Shown here: piece by piece, positions 1 through 4,160 of the stretch
Position numbering within the stretch: the stretch's first letter is position 1
How the letters are laid out: each line of letters starts with the position of its first letter
Source: JBEKTY01 sp049515555
GTDB lineage: Bacteria > Planctomycetota > Planctomycetia > Pirellulales > Thermoguttaceae
NCBI GenBank assembly: GCA_049515555.1
Contig: JBEKTY010000275.1
Coordinates: 1 to 7,388 of the forward strand
Length of the DNA: 7,388 nucleotides
Direction: 5' to 3'
Program-made: the position numbers and the translations under genes
Notes under the pieces: generated by a model
Database searches by the model: none
What the model saw: the letters and a program-made list of their open reading frames with translations, nothing else
Told to the model about the DNA's origin: nothing

Positions 1-2
1 TG

Positions 3-104
3 CAACAATGGACTCGCGAGAACCTGGGGGTTACCCTAATCTCCAAGCGACTCGCCACGTACAAGGAATTCCGAAGCGCAACACAATTGGCCACAGTAAC
101 TTAG
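3..104 (+). CDS. 3' end of an unidentified protein gene, entering from the left edge
   Basis: Reading from base 3, the plus strand is open for 33 codons to a TAG stop at 102-104. The peptide has ordinary protein composition (it includes WTRENLGVTLISKRLATY) and ends in TQLATVT. A second plus-strand frame, 2-112, is also open, but its peptide is rich in Gly, Pro, Asn and His and looks less protein-like. I do not recognise the family. Third-position GC is lower than in the minus-strand genes, which could mean a different origin or simply a short sample. The gene would converge on the toroid gene, with a repeat element between the two stops. The start lies outside the window, so domain content cannot be judged. 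Confidence 0.42.
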   Translation, partial: QQWTRENLGVTLISKRLATYKEFRSATQLATVT

Positions 105-120
105 GCGTTTAATCAGACCA

Positions 121-226
121 GGCAGGGGGTGAGGGCAGGGGGAAGTTGCACAAGCAAGGCAGGGTATTCTCGCGGCCGGCAGCCCTCACCCTAACCATCT
201 CCCGGCGGGAGAGGGGACCGGGCATC
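121..226 (-). repeat. Dispersed palindromic repeat element, copy A
   Basis: Bases 183-226 match bases 3997-4040 in reverse complement at 42 of 44 positions. Next to this long arm, on its low-coordinate side, lies a spacer of 45 bases and then a facing short arm. GGGTGAGGGC at 127-136 is the exact inverse of GCCCTCACCC at 182-191. Read on the minus strand, the spacer shares TGCTTGTG with the spacer of copy B at the matching place, so the two loci are copies of one element rather than chance GC-rich sequence. The long arm holds a hairpin, TCTCCC (198-203) pairing with GGGAGA (207-212). The element sits between two convergent stop codons. I see no U-tract, so it is not a classical intrinsic terminator. 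No transposase is visible. It is probably a small non-autonomous repeat; similar CCCTCACCCTAACCC units are, from memory, common between genes in planctomycetes. Confidence 0.72.
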
Positions 227-260
227 TGCGGCGGCACAGGGCGATATGCGCCAACACCCG

Positions 261-2519
261 TTACTTCGGCTGCCGCTCCAGCACCTGGTACAGCGGCAGG
301 TGCCGGTAGTAGACGCTCAGCATCAACAGTCGCAGCGACGTGCCATAGATGCGGCCGCTCTGCCACTCGTACTGGTCGGCCGGGTCCCACGTGCCGGCCA
401 GCGGGCCCTCTTTGCGTTGGCTGCGGACGAGCAGATCGCGGAGGGCCGTGTTCCACTGCGGCCAGTAGTCGCCCTGCATGTGATACATGACCTGCGTGCC
501 GTAGTACCAATAGTAGCTGTTCTCTTGACCGTTCTGGGGCAGGTGCTTCAGCAGGTACGCCGCCCCGGCCTGGAGCTGCGGATGGGTGCGGTCGGCGCCC
601 AGGTACTGCCGGCAGAGCAGCCCCTCGGCGGTCATGGCGGACGTGAATTTTCCGTTGGGCTGATAGCGGAACTGCCCCCTCTCGTTACCGTTCCCCGCCA
701 CGCGATCCAGCCACATTCGGACCCCTCCCAGCGTTGCGTCGGGCACGCTTAGGGCGGCCATCTGGGCGCTCTTCAGCGCCATTACCTGCCAGCCGATCAC
801 CGACGTGTCGGAGTCTACGCCCGGTTGATAGCGCCAACCGCCCAGCGCCTTGTTCTGCGCCTTGACGATGAAGTCGACGGCCCGCTGGGCAGGGCCTTGC
901 AGGTCCGGGTCCTTGGTCATCCCGTAGGCTTCGCACACGGCGATGGCCGGGATGGCGTGACAATACATCAGCCACTTGCCCTCGACGTGCCAGCTCAAAT
1001 CGCCGTCCGGTCTCTGATGTTTGACGAGCCACTGGAGCGCTTTGCGCACCGCCGCCTGGTGGTCGCCCGCCAGGTGCGTGTGGCCGTCGCCCAGGAACGG
1101 CAGCAGGCCGAAACCCGTGGCGGCGGCGTCGGCCTGTAGGCTGCCCTGCCCGCTATAGTTCTGTCCCGGCTCCTGATTGTAGAAGCGGTTGAAGCTCCAA
1201 TAGCCGTCGGCGTGCTGATGGGCCTCGAACCAGCTCAGGCCGCGGCGGACGGCGGCCAGTGTCTGGTCGTTGCCGCCGAAGGTCTCGACGGCCGCGAGTT
1301 TAGTATCGCCCTGCCGATGACTGAACATCGCCTGCAGGCCGACCTTCTCTTCGGCCGGCAACAGCCCGGGCCCGCGCGCCAGGCGGCGCGGAATCCGATC
1401 CAGTCCGCGGCCCGGCGCGTCGCCGAAGTCGGCCATCGCACCGTTTGCGTCGCCCGCGGCGCCGCCCGAGGCGCCGCCCGATGCGCCCCCGGGCAGCCCC
1501 GGCGGCAAGCCCGACGGGCCCCACGGGCCCACGTCGGTCAATAAGGTTGCGGCCGCGGGCGCAGCCGGGCCCTGGCGGCGGCCAACTTCCACGCCCACCC
1601 CAAGCCCCGGCAGCAGGCCGCTCCCCGTACCGCCCGACGCCGTCGCCGCGGCGGAAGCTCCGCTCCCGGCCGGGCCCAGGCTCTCGATTTCCGCGCCGAC
1701 CTCCGCCAACGGCGCGGCCGCCGGACGCACGGCACGCTTCAGCCCGGGCAACTGGGCCAGTGCCAGCGGGGCGAACTCCTCATCGCCCGGGCCCCCGCCG
1801 CCGCCCGAAGCCACGCCAAGAGCGGGCGGGCCGGGCAGCGCGGCGGCCGGTCCCGATCCTGCTCCGCCCAGGGCGACGCCGACCGACTCCGAGCTGCCCG
1901 GCCGGCGGCCGACGACGACCGCTACGCCCTCGACCCGTTCTTCCGCCGCCGGGGCCGCCGCACCGAGCGATTCCAGCGCGATCGTTTCGGCCGCCATGGC
2001 CACCGGTGCCCGGCGACGCCCGAGGCGGCGGGCGTCAAATCCCCGCACGGTATCCTCCGGCGCGACAACCATCGCGGGCCTAGCCGGCCGCGGCGGCAGC
2101 GGTTCCAGCCCGGCCGGCAGGGCCGACGGCGCCGCCACCGGCGGGGCCGCGGCGCCCGGGCTGGGCTCGGACGAGACGTCCTCCGTGGGCGCCGATTTCA
2201 GATCGGCCACCTGGTCGAAGTTGTCTGCCGACGGTTTCAGCATCGCCCGCAGGCCCTCCAGCGAGGTCCGCGTGCTGACCACGATGCGGCGGAATTCCCG
2301 CCGGATCTCCGCCCCCGCCCCCGTATCCAGGTAGACGTAAAAACTGCCGATCCCCAGCAGGACGTGCACCATGACCGCGATCAAGAAGAACGCGGGCACC
2401 CGCAGGCGGCGCCGCGCAACGCCGCGGAAGTACCACACCAGCGCAGCCGCCAATCCCACGCCGAGCGCCACGCTCACCGGCAGCCGCCAACCTTCGGCAA
2501 GTGGATTGAGTGCGTGCAT
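261..2519 (-). CDS. Membrane-anchored squalene-cyclase-like (prenyltransferase/squalene oxidase repeat) toroid protein
   Basis: The product has 752 residues. Two hydrophobic segments lie at about 13-31 and 42-64, joined by an Arg-rich loop (32-40) that suggests a cytoplasmic loop and a C-terminal domain outside the inner membrane; the Arg-containing stretch 73-84 weakens this prediction. Residues about 115-390 are low-complexity, rich in Ala, Gly and Pro. Residues about 415-752 are the alpha/alpha-toroid, with repeated motifs of the squalene cyclase/prenyltransferase fold: DGYWSFN (438-444), GGWRYQP (560-566), VDSDTSVIGW (568-577) and AGTWDP (708-713). The cyclase acid motif DXDD appears only as DSDT (569-572), so catalysis is doubtful. 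I chose the ATG at 2519. An upstream GTG (2594) and ATG (2588) would add residues encoded only by a palindromic repeat. No good Shine-Dalgarno lies before 2519. The gene is last in the TPR-ExbB-ExbD series, and its anchor-linker-domain plan suggests a TonB/TolA-like partner of the motor. Fold call is firm; role is inferred. Confidence 0.85.
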   Translation of the reverse strand: MHALNPLAEGWRLPVSVALGVGLAAALVWYFRGVARRRLRVPAFFLIAVMVHVLLGIGSFYVYLDTGAGAEIRREFRRIVVSTRTSLEGLRAMLKPSADNFDQVADLKSAPTEDVSSEPSPGAAAPPVAAPSALPAGLEPLPPRPARPAMVVAPEDTVRGFDARRLGRRRAPVAMAAETIALESLGAAAPAAEERVEGVAVVVGRRPGSSESVGVALGGAGSGPAAALPGPPALGVASGGGGGPGDEEFAPLALAQLPGLKRAVRPAAAPLAEVGAEIESLGPAGSGASAAATASGGTGSGLLPGLGVGVEVGRRQGPAAPAAATLLTDVGPWGPSGLPPGLPGGASGGASGGAAGDANGAMADFGDAPGRGLDRIPRRLARGPGLLPAEEKVGLQAMFSHRQGDTKLAAVETFGGNDQTLAAVRRGLSWFEAHQHADGYWSFNRFYNQEPGQNYSGQGSLQADAAATGFGLLPFLGDGHTHLAGDHQAAVRKALQWLVKHQRPDGDLSWHVEGKWLMYCHAIPAIAVCEAYGMTKDPDLQGPAQRAVDFIVKAQNKALGGWRYQPGVDSDTSVIGWQVMALKSAQMAALSVPDATLGGVRMWLDRVAGNGNERGQFRYQPNGKFTSAMTAEGLLCRQYLGADRTHPQLQAGAAYLLKHLPQNGQENSYYWYYGTQVMYHMQGDYWPQWNTALRDLLVRSQRKEGPLAGTWDPADQYEWQSGRIYGTSLRLLMLSVYYRHLPLYQVLERQPK
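1350..2177 (-). other. Region encoding the low-complexity Ala/Gly/Pro linker of the toroid protein
   Basis: This part encodes about residues 115-390 of the toroid protein. It is dominated by Ala, Gly, Pro and Val with scattered acidic residues, and has no recognisable fold. It includes short tandem units, for example two exact 12-base copies at 1458-1481 that encode GGAS repeats (residues 344-351). Such a stretch should be disordered and long enough to bridge much of a periplasm. The extreme GC content opens long reading frames on the opposite strand here, which are not genes. Confidence 0.7.
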
Positions 2520-2522
2520 AAC

Positions 2523-2612
2523 GTATCCGGCACGCTCCGCGTGCCGTTTCCATGTATCCGGCACACGCCGTGTGCCGTTGCTTGCCATCGGCACACGGAG
2601 TGTGCCGGATAC
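2523..2612. repeat. Three REP-like 24-base palindromic units
   Basis: Units lie at 2523-2546 and 2554-2577 (same orientation) and 2589-2612 (inverted). Each starts GTATC and continues into a perfect 8-base-pair hairpin with a 3-base loop. The stem is CGGCACGC/GCGTGCCG in the first unit and CGGCACAC/GTGTGCCG in the other two. The G:C to A:T exchange is compensatory, so pairing is kept. The array fills the gap between the ExbD stop (2617) and the toroid start (2519), so the mRNA would carry a run of stable hairpins between the two cistrons. This layout resembles REP elements mobilised by tyrosine (RAYT) transposases, which often affect mRNA stability. No such transposase is in the window, and the class is inferred from structure only. 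Confidence 0.8.
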
Positions 2613-2616
2613 ATCG

Positions 2617-3039
2617 CTACGGCGACCTGTCCTTTTCCTCCGTTACGGTGCAGTAATGCCCGATCTTTTCTGCTTCGCACAACCCCATGACGCGGGCCGG
2701 GTAGCGGAAGGGCACGCGATCGTCGGCGCGGATTTGCACCGTCTGCGTGCTCGGGTTCTTCATGGCCAGATCGTGCAGGAAACCGGCCAGGGCCGGCTCG
2801 TCCAGCCGCTGCCCCACGACGACGAACTCGCCCTTGTCGGTCACGTTGATCACCACCTCGTGGGGCGGCATGGACAACGGCTGGGCCTTGCTCACCTGGG
2901 CCAAGCGCACCGAGATCTCCCGCTCATCCTCGCTCATCCGCGTCGCCACGAGGAAGAAGATCAAGAGCACCAGGAACACGTCGATCAGCGGGATCAGGTT
3001 GATCTGGTCGGAATCCGGCTCGGGATCGGGTATTTTCAT
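2617..3039 (-). CDS. ExbD/TolR-family biopolymer transport protein
   Basis: This 140-residue protein has the usual size and plan of the family: a short cytoplasmic N-terminus, one membrane helix (about 15-33, LIPLIDVFLVLLIFFLVAT) and a periplasmic domain from about 40 to 140. Asp20, in IPLID, matches the essential proton-carrying Asp of E. coli ExbD (Asp25) and TolR (Asp23). The ending CEAEKIGHYCTVTEEKD resembles the final strand region of TolR/ExbD. As part of an ExbB-ExbD complex it should use the proton motive force to move a periplasmic partner. The ATG lies 10 bases after the ExbB stop, and GAGG (plus-strand cctc at 3048-3051) precedes it by 8 bases, partly within that stop, so translation is probably coupled. 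ExbD and TolR cannot be told apart here. Only one ExbD-type gene is present, while some clusters have two. Confidence 0.93.
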   Translation of the reverse strand: MKIPDPEPDSDQINLIPLIDVFLVLLIFFLVATRMSEDEREISVRLAQVSKAQPLSMPPHEVVINVTDKGEFVVVGQRLDEPALAGFLHDLAMKNPSTQTVQIRADDRVPFRYPARVMGLCEAEKIGHYCTVTEEKDRSP

Positions 3040-3047
3040 GGCGCAAG

Positions 3048-3051
3048 CCTC
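3048..3051 (-). promoter_or_regulatory. Ribosome binding site of the ExbD gene
   Basis: Minus-strand GAGG lies 8 bases before the ATG at 3039 and overlaps the TGA stop of the ExbB gene (3050-3052). It supports this start and points to translational coupling of the motor subunits. Confidence 0.6.
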
Positions 3052-3982
3052 ATAGCGATTTCACGCGGCCGTGCGGGCCGGCCGTATGGACGGGCTCGGC
3101 CAGGACCTCGGACGGCCGCTCCATGGCCGCGAAGCTGGGGATGGTTTCCTCCAACGTCTCGATCATGGCGCGGATGTGGCGGTCGAGCTTGCAATTGAAC
3201 CAGTAGGCCAGGAAGAGCGAGGGGGCGGCAATTATCAGGCCGAAGGCCGTCCGCAACAGGGCCAGGTAAATGCCCTCGGCCAGGAGCTCGGCCTTTCCCG
3301 TGCCCGCCTGGCTTGTTACGCGGAACGCCAGGATCATGCCCACCACGGTGCCTAACAGTCCGACCATGGGGGCCACGGCGGCGATGACGCTGAGCATGCG
3401 GTTGCGGCCGCGCTGGGCGTTGGACTCGCGCATGACGCCGTCCTCGAGGGCCTTTTCCACTTCCGACAGCGGCCGGCCGGCCCGCAGCACGCCCCCCCGC
3501 AGCACGTTGGCTATGGGCGACTCCGAGCCCTCGCACAGCGTGAGGAAGCTCTCCGGCGTGTCCTCGCGGCGGGCGACCAGGTCACGCAGGCGGCGGACGA
3601 ACCGCGACGGCATCAGCCTCCTCCGTCGCAGGGTGAATAAGCGCTCCAGCGTAATCGTCAGCGCCATGACCGACAGCGTCCCCTCGGCCGCGTAGAACAT
3701 CCAGCCCAGCCAATTGGTCTTCTCGAAGAGCACGCGACCGATCGACACGGGATCGGCCTTGTTCTCCAGGCTCTCGTGGCCCTTGTCGGCCGCGGCCGTC
3801 GCCGGGGCCGGCGCTTCGGCGGGCGCCGCCGCGGCGGGCGCCGCCGCGCTAGGCGCCGCGGCGCTGGGCGCCGCCGCCGGTGCGGCCCGGAGTCCGGCCG
3901 GCCACAGCCCCAGGCAGGAGACCGCCGCCAGAACAACTGCGGCCCATGCAAACGGCCGAGAACGGAGGGTTATGCGATCCAT
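3050..3982 (-). CDS. MotA/TolQ/ExbB-family proton channel protein with secretory-type N-terminus
   Basis: The product has 310 residues. The first 33 resemble a signal peptide (basic start, hydrophobic core, possible cleavage near LRA-AP). An Ala/Pro-rich stretch (35-61) and a short polar part follow. Three membrane segments come next: about 92-113, 197-220 and 235-262. The second carries the family motif APMVGLLGTVVGMILAF (204-220) with Thr212; the third carries ALLRTAFGLIIAAP (241-254) with Thr245. By my alignment these match the channel Thr148 and Thr181 of E. coli ExbB, while the ExbB Glu176 position is Leu240 here and Arg244 sits next to Thr245. It should form the ring in which ExbD works. 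The start is fixed by AGGAG 6 bases upstream; the longer open frame (to 4159) only translates the repeat element. The gene stands between the TPR and ExbD genes. The extra N-terminus is absent from enteric ExbB and may make an extracytoplasmic contact. Confidence 0.92.
   Translation of the reverse strand: MDRITLRSRPFAWAAVVLAAVSCLGLWPAGLRAAPAAAPSAAAPSAAAPAAAAPAEAPAPATAAADKGHESLENKADPVSIGRVLFEKTNWLGWMFYAAEGTLSVMALTITLERLFTLRRRRLMPSRFVRRLRDLVARREDTPESFLTLCEGSESPIANVLRGGVLRAGRPLSEVEKALEDGVMRESNAQRGRNRMLSVIAAVAPMVGLLGTVVGMILAFRVTSQAGTGKAELLAEGIYLALLRTAFGLIIAAPSLFLAYWFNCKLDRHIRAMIETLEETIPSFAAMERPSEVLAEPVHTAGPHGRVKSL
3803..3880 (-). repeat. Degenerate tandem repeat encoding the Ala/Pro segment of the ExbB-like protein
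   Basis: Residues 35-60 consist of Ala-Pro-Ser-Ala-Ala-type units, encoded by degenerate GCC-rich repeats of about 15 bases. The segment lies between the signal-like sequence and the first core membrane helix. Simple repeats like this usually vary in length between strains and form a flexible tether. Confidence 0.6.
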
Positions 3983-3988
3983 GGCGTT

Positions 3989-3993
3989 CTCCT
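3989..3993 (-). promoter_or_regulatory. Ribosome binding site of the ExbB-like gene
   Basis: Minus-strand AGGAG lies 6 bases before the ATG at 3982, the same arrangement as at the TPR gene. It decides the start. The repeat element begins only 3 bases further upstream. Confidence 0.85.
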
Positions 3994-3996
3994 GGT

Positions 3997-4140
3997 GATG
4001 CCCGGTCCCCTCTCCCTCCGGGAGAGGGTTAGGGTGAGGGTCGTTGGTTGAAAAATCACTTCTAATGCTTGTGTATCCTCTCCAAGCCCTCACCCCCGGT
4101 CCCTCTCCCAATCGTGCCGCAACGGCACGCGGGCGAGGGG
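3997..4140 (+). repeat. Dispersed palindromic repeat element, copy B
   Basis: The element fills nearly all of the gap between the TPR stop (4161) and the ExbB ribosome binding site (3989). The arm 3997-4040 matches 183-226 inverted, at 42 of 44 positions. It contains a perfect 9-base-pair hairpin, CCCTCTCCC (4008-4016) with GGGAGAGGG (4020-4028). After a 46-base spacer, the facing arm starts with CCCTCACCCCC (4087-4097). That arm carries an internal hairpin, CGTGCCG (4113-4119) with CGGCACG (4123-4129), inside an outer pair CCCTCTCCC (4101-4109) and GGGCGAGGG (4131-4139). No U-tract follows, so read-through into ExbB is expected. Translated, the element gives the PHPNPLPEGEG-type peptide often mis-annotated as protein. 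Confidence 0.78.
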
Positions 4141-4160
4141 AGTACTTTGCAGCAGTCAAA

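Noticed and set aside
121..226. Intrinsic terminator after the toroid gene
   Set aside because: Hairpins exist, but there is no U-tract on either strand, and the same structure occurs inside the operon at 3997-4140.
261..2519. True squalene-hopene cyclase (hopanoid synthesis)
   Set aside because: The large anchor-linker part, the changed DXDD motif, the shortened toroid and the exbB-exbD context do not fit a typical enzyme of about 630-730 residues with a full cyclase fold.
2520..2594. 25-codon N-terminal extension of the toroid protein
   Set aside because: The extra residues come from the REP-like hairpins, and the hydrophobic anchor begins only after Met at 2519.
2523..2612. CRISPR array
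   Set aside because: There are only three units, one inverted, with spacers of 7 and 11 bases, so they do not fit repeat-spacer organisation.
4059..4085. Possible separate promoter for the ExbB gene inside the repeat spacer (TTGGAG and TAGAAG on the minus strand)
   Set aside because: The spacing is only 15 bases and each box matches at 4 of 6 positions. The shared CATTAGAA with the TPR promoter may be chance.
3983..4159. 59-codon N-terminal extension of the ExbB-like frame
   Set aside because: It translates the repeat element (PHPNPLPEGEG-type peptide) and bypasses the AGGAG-supported ATG at 3982, which starts a proper signal-like sequence.
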